Source of the DNA: Candidatus Woesebacteria bacterium GW2011_GWB1_33_38
Lineage (GTDB): Bacteria > Patescibacteriota > Microgenomatia > UBA8517
Assembly: GCA_000990005.1 (NCBI GenBank)
Contig: LBPF01000007.1
Location: forward strand, 1 to 35,992
Direction of reading: 5' to 3'
DNA: 35,992 nucleotides
Positions 1 to 6,644 of the stretch are shown here, piece after piece. A model generated the notes under the pieces. It was given only the letters and a program-made list of their open reading frames with translations. It was not told the DNA's origin and searched no databases. Both the position numbers and the translations under genes were made by a program. The first letter of the stretch is position 1. The number at the start of each line of letters is the position of its first letter.

Positions 1-1
1 A

Positions 2-79
2 CTGAATGGAACTTCATCTCTTGAACTTACTTTATCAAGCACTAAAAACTACAAAATACTTTTGAAGCTAATTAAGTGA
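2..79 (+). CDS. C-terminal end of an unidentified protein cut by the window edge
   Basis: The frame is open from base 2 to a TGA at 77-79 and gives 25 residues ending SSTKNYKILLKLIK. No family can be recognised from so short a tail. A small inverted repeat (accgtt/aacggt, 79-95) follows the stop, which would suit a gene end. It could also be chance, because it lies next to mobile-element debris. Confidence 0.25.
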   Translation: MNGTSSLELTLSSTKNYKILLKLIK

Positions 80-112
80 CCGTTTATGTAACGGTATCGT
101 ATAGATTAGTAT

Positions 113-243
113 AACAAACAAATTTTGGTTTGTCCATAGGATATTTTGTTTCAACCGTGGGAACTAACGAAGGAATAATTAAAAAATACATTCAAAATCA
201 AGAGAAGCAAGATACAGGTCGATCAGAGATCGTACTGGAATAA
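113..243 (+). pseudogene. IS200/IS605-family (REP-type) TnpA transposase, C-terminal remnant
   Basis: From 139 the frame encodes GYFVSTVGTNEGIIKKYIQNQ and a short tail ending ...SEIVLE before TAA at 241-243. This resembles the helix that carries the catalytic tyrosine in Y1 (HUH) transposases of the IS200/IS605 group and their REP-associated relatives. The expected upstream words (KFW...R before GYFVSTVG) lie in another frame at about 113-140, so the gene is frameshifted as well as N-terminally truncated. It is not functional. A hairpin typical of an IS200-type end follows the stop immediately. Confidence 0.6.
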
Positions 244-244
244 A

Positions 245-281
245 ATACCACGGGGGAAGCGAAGTAGAACCCGTGGAGTAT
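245..281. mobile_element. Hairpin at the right end of the IS200/IS605-like remnant
   Basis: Arms ccacggg (248-254) and cccgtgg (270-276) are perfectly complementary, with an outer ATA/TAT pairing across a small bulge. The 15-base loop is purine-rich. It starts only a few bases after the TnpA stop, as the subterminal hairpins that Y1 transposases recognise do. Local GC content is far above the surroundings. Confidence 0.5.
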
Positions 282-437
282 CATTTTCTGATATTCTACA
301 ATAATCTTAGACCACACCAAGTCTTAAACAACATGACACCACTGCAATATCTTTTACAGAAAGGAGAAATGTCTAATATGTATCGAACTAGTACAGGGTA
401 TTGTAATAGATATGCAAAGTTATATAATATTTCATAA
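276..437 (+). pseudogene. Integrase-core (rve-type) transposase, C-terminal remnant
   Basis: The frame encodes HFLIFYNNLRPHQVLNNMTPLQYLL and ends at TAA 435-437. The FYNxLRPHQxL...TPxxYL signature is the C-terminal end of DDE integrase-core transposases of the IS3/IS481 type, just after the catalytic Glu region. The N-terminal part and the catalytic residues are absent, and the frame begins inside the IS200-type hairpin. One element therefore seems to have landed in another, with the left part lost later. Confidence 0.6.
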
Positions 438-465
438 CTTATGAAAAGTATTTCCCTTATTCAAA

Positions 466-495
466 TTGTCAACCTCATTGTTAATGGGGCATAAT
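466..495 (+). promoter_or_regulatory. Candidate promoter for the aminotransferase gene
   Basis: TTGTCA (466-471) and CATAAT (490-495) are separated by 18 bases. This would start transcription near 502 and give a leader of about 80 nt that includes the hairpin at 544-568. The prediction rests on the two hexamers only. Confidence 0.3.
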
Positions 496-543
496 TTGGT
501 GGGAGAAACTAAAAAATAAACTAAAAAATTAAAATAAAAGTCA

Positions 544-568
544 AACCTCTCACCAGAGAGGTTTTTTT
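544..568 (+). terminator. Intrinsic terminator or attenuator hairpin
   Basis: An 8-bp perfect stem (aacctctc 544-551 / gagaggtt 556-563) with an ACCA loop is followed by a run of T to 568. This is a textbook intrinsic terminator. It sits 14 bases before the ATG at 583, so it either ends transcription of the mobile-element debris or acts as an attenuator in the aminotransferase leader. Confidence 0.7.
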
Positions 569-582
569 ATTTCTTAAAAAGT

Positions 583-1530
583 ATGAAAAATTTTGTTTAC
601 TTTAATAATAAATTTGTTACTAAAAACAAAGCCTATGTAAATATTGACACACATGCTTTGCATTATGGAACTGGTTTCTTTGGTGGTATAAGAGGATATT
701 GGAATGCGAATACAAAATCTATGTTTCTTTTTCGTGTTAAAGATCACCTGAAGAGGTTAAAGAATTCTGCTAAATTACTTGGTTTAGAACAACCTTCCGA
801 TCTAAACAACTTGCCAGAAATTATTGTTAAGTTACTCAAAAAAAATAGTTATAAAACTAGTGTATATATACGACCAATTGTTTTTGTTTCAGAACTTACC
901 TATTTAAAGTTCGATTTAAGAAATTTATCTACAACCTTAGCAATTACTACTGTCCCATTAGAACACTATTTGAATGTCAAAAATGGAGTCAAATTAATGG
1001 TTTCATCTTGGAGAAGGCAGTCATCAAGCGCTATTCCACCAAGGGCGAAACCTACTGGAATTTATTTAAATACAGCTTTAGCTAATACTGAGGCAAAAAC
1101 AAAAGGTTTTGATGAGGCTTTGTTTTTAACTCAAGACGGTTATGTTTCTGAAGGTAGTGCTGAAAACATATTTTTTTTGAAAAATAACAAATTAGTAACA
1201 CCAGACTTGGATTCTGATATTTTAGAGGGAATAACAAGAAGAACTGTTGTGGAATTAGCCAAAGCAGAGTTGTGTATAGAAACAGTAGAAAGGAAAGTTA
1301 AATTATCAGAACTGTTATGTGCTGATGAAGTTTTCCTGACAGGAACTGGAGCTGAAATAACTCCAGTGATCCAGATTGATAAAAAGAAAATTAATAAAGG
1401 GGAAATTGGAGAATTAACAACTAAATTACAAAAATTATATTTTGAAATAGTTCATGGAAAAAACAACAAATATAAAAAATGGTTAACAGAAGTTAAAACA
1501 AAAGGGGGTGAGATATATGAAAAAGGATAA
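583..1530 (+). CDS. ilvE: Class IV aminotransferase, branched-chain amino acid aminotransferase-like
   Basis: This 315-aa protein belongs to the PLP fold-type IV aminotransferases (IlvE, D-amino-acid transaminase and ADC lyase family). The early HALHYGTGFFGGIRGY block, the probable Schiff-base lysine in AKPTGIYLNT, and the PLP-phosphate and substrate blocks FDEALFLTQDGYVSEGSAENIF and VFLTGTGAEITP are all present in family order. Length matches IlvE (about 300 aa). It would interconvert branched-chain amino acids and 2-oxo acids with glutamate. No other branched-chain biosynthesis gene lies nearby, so salvage or another amino donor role is equally possible. The start at 583 lies just after a terminator-like hairpin, and the 3' end overlaps the next gene by 14 nt. 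Confidence 0.8.
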   Translation: MKNFVYFNNKFVTKNKAYVNIDTHALHYGTGFFGGIRGYWNANTKSMFLFRVKDHLKRLKNSAKLLGLEQPSDLNNLPEIIVKLLKKNSYKTSVYIRPIVFVSELTYLKFDLRNLSTTLAITTVPLEHYLNVKNGVKLMVSSWRRQSSSAIPPRAKPTGIYLNTALANTEAKTKGFDEALFLTQDGYVSEGSAENIFFLKNNKLVTPDLDSDILEGITRRTVVELAKAELCIETVERKVKLSELLCADEVFLTGTGAEITPVIQIDKKKINKGEIGELTTKLQKLYFEIVHGKNNKYKKWLTEVKTKGGEIYEKG

Positions 1531-1708
1531 AGAATTAGAAACTAAAAAAGACGAACCTATAAAACCAAAACCTGAAAGTTTTGGCAGTTCAAATGGTGTG
1601 AATATGGAAACTTTGTTAAATTCGGGAGATACGCCGTTTGGTTGGGATCAAAAAACAATGGGTCTTTATGATAAGGAAGGAGGGAAATGGAGCGAGGGTA
1701 CTCCTTAA
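1517..1708 (+). CDS. Small hydrophilic protein of unknown function (63 aa)
   Basis: The family is not recognised. The 63-aa product has a Lys/Glu/Pro-rich first third (MKKDKELETKKDEPIKPKP) and a more ordered tail with GDTPFGWDQKTMGLYDKEGG. The start is set at ATG 1517 rather than the in-frame GTG at 1508, because a near-complete Shine-Dalgarno (aagggggtga, 1503-1512) overlaps the GTG and is well placed for 1517. It overlaps the aminotransferase by 14 nt, so it is translationally coupled to it. No membrane segment or cysteine is present. A long inverted repeat follows the stop. Confidence 0.6.
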   Translation: MKKDKELETKKDEPIKPKPESFGSSNGVNMETLLNSGDTPFGWDQKTMGLYDKEGGKWSEGTP

Positions 1709-1717
1709 ATTTGTTTA

Positions 1718-1758
1718 CGGCCACAGACTGTAAAAGTCAAATAATGAGCCTGTGGCCG
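1718..1758 (+). terminator. Long-looped GC-rich hairpin between the 63-aa gene and ileS
   Basis: A 9-bp perfect stem, cggccacag (1718-1726) with ctgtggccg (1750-1758), encloses a 23-base loop that holds a small gact/agtc pairing. No T-run follows, so it is not a canonical intrinsic terminator. It lies 50 bases before ileS and may be an mRNA structure that ends or protects the upstream transcript, or an ileS leader element. Confidence 0.5.
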
Positions 1759-1807
1759 CACTCAAGTGTAGCATAGTATAGCTAATTATTGTAGAATATT
1801 GAAAAAT

Positions 1808-4723
1808 ATGAATAAAAATTATTTTGAATCTGTGGATCCAAAGGTTGATTTTCCAAAGATGGAAAGGGATTTACTTGCCCACTGGTATTCTCAGGGAATA
1901 GTAGATAAATATTTAAAAAAGAATAAAAATTCAGATAAATATTTTTCTTTCCAAGATGGTCCAATAACTGCCAATAACCCCATGGGAGTTCATCATGCTT
2001 GGGGGAGGACTTATAAAGACTTATGGCCAAGGTTTAAAAGTATGCAAGGATATAGGCAGAGGCATCAAAATGGTTTTGATTGCCAAGGACTTTGGGTTGA
2101 AGTCGAGGTTGAAAAAGAATTGGGTTTTAAGAATAAAAAAGATATTGAAAAGTTTGGTGTCGCAAAATTTGTTGAGCTTTGTAAAGAAAGAGTGAAAAAA
2201 TACTCTGGAATTCAAACAGAACAAAGTAAAAGACTAGGTTATTTTGCTGATTGGGACAATTCCTACTACACATTATCCGACGACAACAATTACATGATTT
2301 GGCACTTTCTAAAAGTTGTTCATGAAAACGGCTGGCTTTATAAAGGTAATGATTCAGTTCCTTGGTGCCCAAGATGTGAAACGGCAATCTCTCAGCATGA
2401 AATGCTAACTGAAGATTATAAAGAATTAACTCACGAAACAATTTATATGAAATTTCCAATTGTTAATAGTGATGAGAATTTATTAGTTTGGACCACAACG
2501 CCTTGGACAATTCCGGCAAATATTGCTGTTGCAGTTGATGAAAAACTAGATTATGTACTTATTGAAGTTGATGGTTCGAAATATTGGCTTGCTGACGAAG
2601 CAAAAGAAAGGACCTTTAAAGGTTCAACCTTTAAAGTACTTAAAAAGGTAAAGGGCTCTGAATTGATTGGTTTAAAATACTTCGGAGCCTTTGATGATTT
2701 ACCTGCTGTTTTTGCTGTTTCTAAAACTTCTGACAAATTCCATACGGTTATAGCTACAAATAATTTAATCATGCTCATAACTACAACTGAAGGCACGGGT
2801 ATGGTGCATACTGCTGTTTCTGCAGGTACTGAAGATTTCAAGCTCGGTCACGAGCTAGGACTACCAATGATTCCTGTAATAAATGATGACGCATCATATA
2901 TGGAAGGGTTTGGAAGCTTAAGTGGTCAAAATGCAAAAAAACATCCTGAATTAATTTTAGATATCATGAAAGAAAAAGATTTTGCTTTTAAAATCGAAAG
3001 ATATACTCATAGATATCCTGCTTGTTGGAGATGTAAAACTGAACTAGTTTGGAAAGTAACAGATGAGTGGTACATAGCAATGGACAAAAAATCAAAAAAT
3101 CAAAACCTAAAAAACTCAAAAACACTTAGGGAGAGGATGAAAGAAGTTACTAAAAAAATAAATTGGATTCCAGAATTTGGACTTAAAAGAGAACTTAACT
3201 GGCTTGACAATATGCATGATTGGTTGATTAGTAAGAAAAATAGATATTGGGGATTAGCACTTCCCATCTGGGAATGCAAAGTTTGTGGCAATTTTGATGT
3301 AATTGGAGGAAAAGAAGAATTAAAAGAAAAAGCAGTTTCTGGATGGGACAAAATGGAGAGAAAATCGCCTCACAAACCTCAGATTGATGAAGTTGAAATT
3401 AAATGTTCAAAATGTGGAAAAGTAATGTTCAGAATTGAACCGGTTGGCAATCCTTGGCTTGATGCAGGTATTGTTCAATTTTCAACAATTTCTGAAAATA
3501 ATAAAGCAAGTGGTTTTAAAGTTACTGATACAAAACCTTTATATTTAACTGATAGAAAAGAATGGGAAAAATGGTTTCCAGTTGATTTTATTACTGAAAG
3601 TTTCCCTGGACAATTTAAAAATTGGTTCTATTCAATGATTGCCATGAGTACAGTTCTCGAAAATAAAAATCCTTTTAAGACTGTTTTGGGTTTTGCAACG
3701 CAACTTGGTGAAGATGGTCGTGCAATGCATAAATCATGGGGGAATGCTATAGAATTTAACGAAGCTGCAGACAAAATCGGATCAGATGTCATGAGGTGGA
3801 TGTTTGTCAGACAGGATCCTAAAGAAAATATGCTTTTTGGCTATAAATTGGCAGATGAAACAAGGCGTCAATTTCATTTGAAACTTTGGAATATTTATAA
3901 CTTTTTTATAACTTACTCTAATTTGGATGGTTTTGTTCCCACTAGTCACAAGTCACTAATCACTAATCACTCTCATGTTTTGGATAAATGGATATTGATA
4001 AGACTTAACCAGACGATCCTAGAAGTTACAAAATGTTTGGAAAAGTTTGATCCTTATAATTCAAGTTCTGCAATTGATAAATTTGTTGATGATTTATCAG
4101 TTTGGTATTTAAGAAGATCAAGAGATCGTAGAAATTCAGATTTTTACAGTACTACTTGTTACATATTGCTTACTACATGTAAATTGTTAGCCCCATTTAT
4201 TCCATTTTTAGCAGAAACTATATATGTTAATCTGACCAAAAACGAATCAGTTCATTTAGAATCTTGGCCAGAAAGCCGAGATTTAACAAAAGAAGATCTA
4301 GATTTATTGTCAGAAATGCAAAAAGTTAGAGAGATTGTCGAGGTCGGACATAGTTTACGTAAAGAATCAAATATTCCAGTTCGCCAGCCACTCAGTGAAT
4401 TAAGAATTAAGAATGAAGAATTAAGAATTAAAGAACTAGAACAATTAGTTTTGGATGAATTAAATTTAAAAAAGATTGAATATAATAAAAAAGAGAACAA
4501 ACTAGATTTAACAATAACACCAGAATTAAAGGAAGAAGCAGATACAAGGGATCTCATTCGTAAAATACAAGCTACAAGAAAAGAATTGGGGGTTCATATA
4601 AACCACAAAGTTAAATTAACTGCTCCATGGCTACCATCCAATCAAAAATTAAAAAATTGGCTTATAAAGAAAACTTTACTTTCAAGCGTTTCTGTTGGAG
4701 AATTTAAGTTAGATGAAATTTGA
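1808..4723 (+). CDS. ileS: Isoleucyl-tRNA synthetase
   Basis: The enzyme (971 aa) attaches isoleucine to tRNA-Ile in the cytoplasm. The class I signatures are clear: a HIGH-type PMGVHHAWGR at residues 58-67 and a KMSKS-type AMHKSWGN near residue 641. The CP1 editing domain includes WTTTPWTIPANIAVAVDE and GTGMVHTAVSAGTEDFKLG. Also present are YPACWRCKTELVWKVTDEWY, NRYWGLALPIW and paired CxxC zinc knuckles (CPRCE, CKVCG/CSKCG), then an anticodon-binding domain (LLAPFIPFLAETIYVNL). ATG 1808 is preferred over TTG 1799 because family similarity begins at NYFESVDPKVDFPKMER. There is no Shine-Dalgarno, and a possible -10 (TAGAAT, 1792-1797) suggests a very short leader. Two heptamer tandem repeats sit in the C-terminal third. 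The 3' end overlaps rodA by 11 nt. Confidence 0.95.
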   Translation: MNKNYFESVDPKVDFPKMERDLLAHWYSQGIVDKYLKKNKNSDKYFSFQDGPITANNPMGVHHAWGRTYKDLWPRFKSMQGYRQRHQNGFDCQGLWVEVEVEKELGFKNKKDIEKFGVAKFVELCKERVKKYSGIQTEQSKRLGYFADWDNSYYTLSDDNNYMIWHFLKVVHENGWLYKGNDSVPWCPRCETAISQHEMLTEDYKELTHETIYMKFPIVNSDENLLVWTTTPWTIPANIAVAVDEKLDYVLIEVDGSKYWLADEAKERTFKGSTFKVLKKVKGSELIGLKYFGAFDDLPAVFAVSKTSDKFHTVIATNNLIMLITTTEGTGMVHTAVSAGTEDFKLGHELGLPMIPVINDDASYMEGFGSLSGQNAKKHPELILDIMKEKDFAFKIERYTHRYPACWRCKTELVWKVTDEWYIAMDKKSKNQNLKNSKTLRERMKEVTKKINWIPEFGLKRELNWLDNMHDWLISKKNRYWGLALPIWECKVCGNFDVIGGKEELKEKAVSGWDKMERKSPHKPQIDEVEIKCSKCGKVMFRIEPVGNPWLDAGIVQFSTISENNKASGFKVTDTKPLYLTDRKEWEKWFPVDFITESFPGQFKNWFYSMIAMSTVLENKNPFKTVLGFATQLGEDGRAMHKSWGNAIEFNEAADKIGSDVMRWMFVRQDPKENMLFGYKLADETRRQFHLKLWNIYNFFITYSNLDGFVPTSHKSLITNHSHVLDKWILIRLNQTILEVTKCLEKFDPYNSSSAIDKFVDDLSVWYLRRSRDRRNSDFYSTTCYILLTTCKLLAPFIPFLAETIYVNLTKNESVHLESWPESRDLTKEDLDLLSEMQKVREIVEVGHSLRKESNIPVRQPLSELRIKNEELRIKELEQLVLDELNLKKIEYNKKENKLDLTITPELKEEADTRDLIRKIQATRKELGVHINHKVKLTAPWLPSNQKLKNWLIKKTLLSSVSVGEFKLDEI
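3946..3973 (+). repeat. Heptanucleotide tandem repeat, unit TCACTAA, inside ileS
   Basis: Four 7-base units (tcacaag, tcactaa, tcactaa, tcactct) run without interruption. They encode SHKSLITNHS in the linker just before LDKWILIRLNQ, where IleRS proteins vary in length, so the insertion is tolerated. Confidence 0.6.
4397..4431 (+). repeat. Heptanucleotide tandem repeat, unit GAATTAA, inside ileS
   Basis: Five 7-base units occur (gaattaa x2, gaatgaa, gaattaa x2). They encode a duplicated ELRIKNEELRIKE helix in the C-terminal region of IleRS. The same unit recurs in the glycosyltransferase at 14746-14773. Confidence 0.65.
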
Positions 4724-5744
4724 TTGGCTTTTAGTCTTACCTATATTTTTACTTTTAATTTTTAGTTTTTTTATTTTAAATTCAATCAGTCCTTCTATTT
4801 TTCCTGCGTATTACTGGTATATTGGCTTAGGTGTTTTGGCTTTCTTGTTTTTTTCTCTTTTTGATTTTGAAATAGTCTCAGCCTTTTCAAATTATTTTTA
4901 CGTTATTTCAATAGTTCTTCTTATTGCGACTTTAATTATTGGTCAAGTAACAAGAGGAACAGTAAGATGGATACCAATAGGCTCGTTATCATTTCAGCCT
5001 TCTGAAATGGTTAGACCATTTTTACTTATCTTTTTTGCAGATTATATAACCCAAAAGAAATTACATCTAAAACGACTTGTTAAAATTATTGCTCTAATGG
5101 GATTTCCTTTGGTTTTAATTTTAATTCAGCCTTCTCTTGGAGTTACTGCATTAACAGCAATTGGATTTTTAGGATTATTTTTAGCTTCGGAAATAGATAA
5201 AAAGTACTTTTTCTTTTTGGGGTTAATTGCGGTTATTGTTATTCCAATAATTTTTTCGATATTGGCTCCATATCAAAAAAATAGAATAACAGCTTTTCTT
5301 GATCCATCCAAAGATCCACAAGGAGCAGGGTATAATGCAATTCAGTCAACAATTTCAGTTGGTTCTGGAAAATTATTAGGTAGGGGATTGGGGCGAGGTG
5401 TTGGAACACAACTTGCCTTTCTTCCAGAACACAGTACTGATTTTATCTTTGCCTCAATTGCAGAAGAGATGGGGTTTGTTGGAGCAATTGTACTATTAGT
5501 CTTAACTTTCTCACTTCTTTATAGATTAATAAGTTACACGGAAAATGCAATTAATATTCCTGCAAGACTTTTTTTGGGTGGTCTTGTTTTAACACTTTTT
5601 GCCCAAGTGACAATTCATGTAGGCATGAATATGGGACTTCTTCCTATTACTGGCGTTCCTTATCCACTTGTTTCTGCAGGTGGTAGTTCGTTGTTGGCTA
5701 CCATGACCTCCCTAGGTATTGCGATGGGGACAAAAAAAAGTTAA
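4713..5744 (+). CDS. rodA: SEDS-family peptidoglycan glycosyltransferase, RodA/FtsW type
   Basis: This 343-aa integral membrane protein of the SEDS family polymerises lipid II into glycan strands with a partner class B PBP. About ten hydrophobic segments are visible. Signature blocks are RGTVRWIPIGSLSFQPSEMVRPFLLIFFADYI, the conserved QPSLG, GAGYNAIQSTISVGSGKLLGRGLGRGVGTQLAFLPEHSTDFIFASIAEEMGF, and a C-terminal GLLPITGVPYPLVSAGGSS. Length (343 aa) is closer to RodA (about 370) than to FtsW. The start overlaps ileS by 11 nt. No mreB or PBP2 gene is adjacent in this window, so RodA rather than FtsW is a likely but not certain call. Confidence 0.85.
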   Translation: MKFDWLLVLPIFLLLIFSFFILNSISPSIFPAYYWYIGLGVLAFLFFSLFDFEIVSAFSNYFYVISIVLLIATLIIGQVTRGTVRWIPIGSLSFQPSEMVRPFLLIFFADYITQKKLHLKRLVKIIALMGFPLVLILIQPSLGVTALTAIGFLGLFLASEIDKKYFFFLGLIAVIVIPIIFSILAPYQKNRITAFLDPSKDPQGAGYNAIQSTISVGSGKLLGRGLGRGVGTQLAFLPEHSTDFIFASIAEEMGFVGAIVLLVLTFSLLYRLISYTENAINIPARLFLGGLVLTLFAQVTIHVGMNMGLLPITGVPYPLVSAGGSSLLATMTSLGIAMGTKKS

Positions 5745-5747
5745 ACT

Positions 5748-5969
5748 TCAGGGATTATCTACGGCAGAATGACCGCTCTCAATTTCTCTCCTTGTCGCAA
5801 TTCTAACTTTCAACTGTCTAAGATCATTATCAATGTACATAGCCTTATCAACTATATTATCGAATGGTTTCGTCACTTCTAATATTAACTTGCCCAGAGA
5901 TCCTGATCTAGAAAGTAAAGTGTTTACGTTTTTAATGTCATCAGGTAATGGTTTATATATATATATTAG
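5748..5969 (-). pseudogene. Minus-strand coding fragment of unknown family, possibly frameshifted in an AT repeat
   Basis: On the minus strand a frame is open from an upstream TGA (5970-5972) to a stop at 5748-5750. It encodes about 73 residues of protein-like composition: ...KPLPDDIKNVNTLLSRSGSLGKLILE..., then KPFDNIVDKAMYIDNDLRQ and RIATRREIESGHSAVDNP. No ATG lies in frame until 5838-5840. An ATG at 5971-5973 lies immediately upstream but is one phase off, separated from the frame by a (TA)6 run at 5955-5966. One extra AT unit would restore a 75-residue protein. It may be a broken gene, a phase-variable one, or one with a non-ATG start. The N-terminal part faintly recalls the start of GNAT acetyltransferases, too weakly to name it. 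Confidence 0.4.
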
Positions 5970-5980
5970 TCATATTAGTC

Positions 5981-6013
5981 TTGTATTTTAGTACGAAAAA
6001 ACATAAAATACAA
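5981..6013 (+). promoter_or_regulatory. rplU promoter overlapped by a 9-bp inverted repeat
   Basis: TTGTAT (5981-5986) and TAAAAT (6004-6009) are 17 bases apart, and the -10 ends 8 nt before the rplU ATG. The same bases form a perfect inverted repeat, ttgtatttt (5981-5989) and aaaatacaa (6005-6013), so both promoter hexamers lie within its arms. This is the geometry of an operator or of a structured 5' end. Confidence 0.45.
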
Positions 6014-6017
6014 ATCT

Positions 6018-6338
6018 ATGAATAAGATTGTCAAATTTGCAGTTATTAGAATTGGTGGAAAGCAATATAGAGTTTTTGAGGGTGAAGAAATTTTAGTTGA
6101 CAAATTGTTTGACGTCAAAAAAATCTCACTTGATGTTTTACTTTTTGTTGATGGGGAAAGAGTTGAAATTGGTACCCCAGTCTTAGAAAAAGCAAAAGTC
6201 ACAGTTAAAGTCATTACTGACATTGAAAAGGGTGTAAAAATAGATATTTTTAAATATAAAGCCAAATCAAGAGAAAGAAGACATGTAGGATTTCGCCCAA
6301 AGTACACCAGACTTCTGGTACAGAAAATATCAAATTGA
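6018..6338 (+). CDS. rplU: Large ribosomal subunit protein bL21
   Basis: This 106-aa ribosomal protein binds 23S rRNA. It shows the family start FAVIRIGGKQYRVFEGEEILVDKL and the C-terminal RNA-binding loop, here KAKSRERRHVGFRPKYTRLLVQKI. Length is normal for L21. It is followed by rpmA (bL27), the usual bacterial pairing, but rpmA here has its own promoter. The stop codon lies inside a 12-bp palindromic hairpin. Confidence 0.93.
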   Translation: MNKIVKFAVIRIGGKQYRVFEGEEILVDKLFDVKKISLDVLLFVDGERVEIGTPVLEKAKVTVKVITDIEKGVKIDIFKYKAKSRERRHVGFRPKYTRLLVQKISN

Positions 6339-6347
6339 TATTTTCTG
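6321..6347. terminator. 12-bp perfect palindromic hairpin spanning the rplU stop codon
   Basis: Arms cagaaaatatca (6321-6332) and tgatattttctg (6336-6347) match perfectly around a 3-base loop. The rplU TGA is at 6336-6338. It is AT-rich with only a weak T stretch inside the right arm, so termination may be partial. It separates rplU from the rpmA promoter, which begins 6 bases later. Confidence 0.55.
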
Positions 6348-6352
6348 ATCAC

Positions 6353-6381
6353 TTGACAAGTGTGAAAAGGTGCATTATATT
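6353..6381 (+). promoter_or_regulatory. rpmA promoter
   Basis: A consensus TTGACA (6353-6358), a 17-base spacer and TATATT (6376-6381) lie only 10 bases before the rpmA ATG at 6392. The transcript would have almost no 5' leader. Confidence 0.65.
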
Positions 6382-6391
6382 GTCATCTAAT

Positions 6392-6643
6392 ATGTCAACA
6401 CACAAAGCAGCGGGAAAAGCCAAACAACATGTAAGTCCTTCTGGTAAAAGGCTTGGTACAAAAGTATCAGGTATGCAAAAAGTAAATGCTGGAGAAATTT
6501 TGGTTCGCCAAAACGGAACAAAAATTGGAGCAGGTAAAAATGTTAAAGTAGGAAGAGACCAAACAATTTACGCCGTTGCCCGCGGAACTGTACAGTTCTC
6601 AACTAAATTAGGTAAAAAGCTTGTAAACATAATTACAAAATAA
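6392..6643 (+). CDS. rpmA: Large ribosomal subunit protein bL27
   Basis: This 83-aa ribosomal protein sits near the peptidyl transferase centre. The body reads MSTHKAAGKAKQHVSPSGKRLGTK..., with the conserved VNAGEILVRQNGTKIGAGKNVKVGRDQTIYAVARGTVQF. The open frame extends upstream to 6335, but ATG 6392 is the true start: the extra 19 residues have no counterpart in L27 and would cover the promoter. The N-terminus begins directly with the mature-like Ser-Thr-His-Lys-Ala-Ala. No Shine-Dalgarno is visible. The stop is one base from the parB start. Confidence 0.93.
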   Translation: MSTHKAAGKAKQHVSPSGKRLGTKVSGMQKVNAGEILVRQNGTKIGAGKNVKVGRDQTIYAVARGTVQFSTKLGKKLVNIITK

Positions 6644-6644
6644 T

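Noticed and set aside
480-582. T-box riboswitch before the aminotransferase/ileS genes
   Set aside because: A GGTGGG-like stretch and a terminator are present, but the leader is too short and the T-box sequence, specifier stem and antiterminator are not recognisable.
4150-4177. TACTACA-like heptamers in ileS
   Set aside because: Only two units resemble the consensus, and the encoded segment has normal length and sequence for IleRS (YILLTTCKLLAPFIPF), so an insertion is not supported.
6335-6391. Longer N-terminus for bL27 beginning at 6335
   Set aside because: The extra 19 residues cover the palindrome and the TTGACA/TATATT promoter and have no counterpart in bL27.
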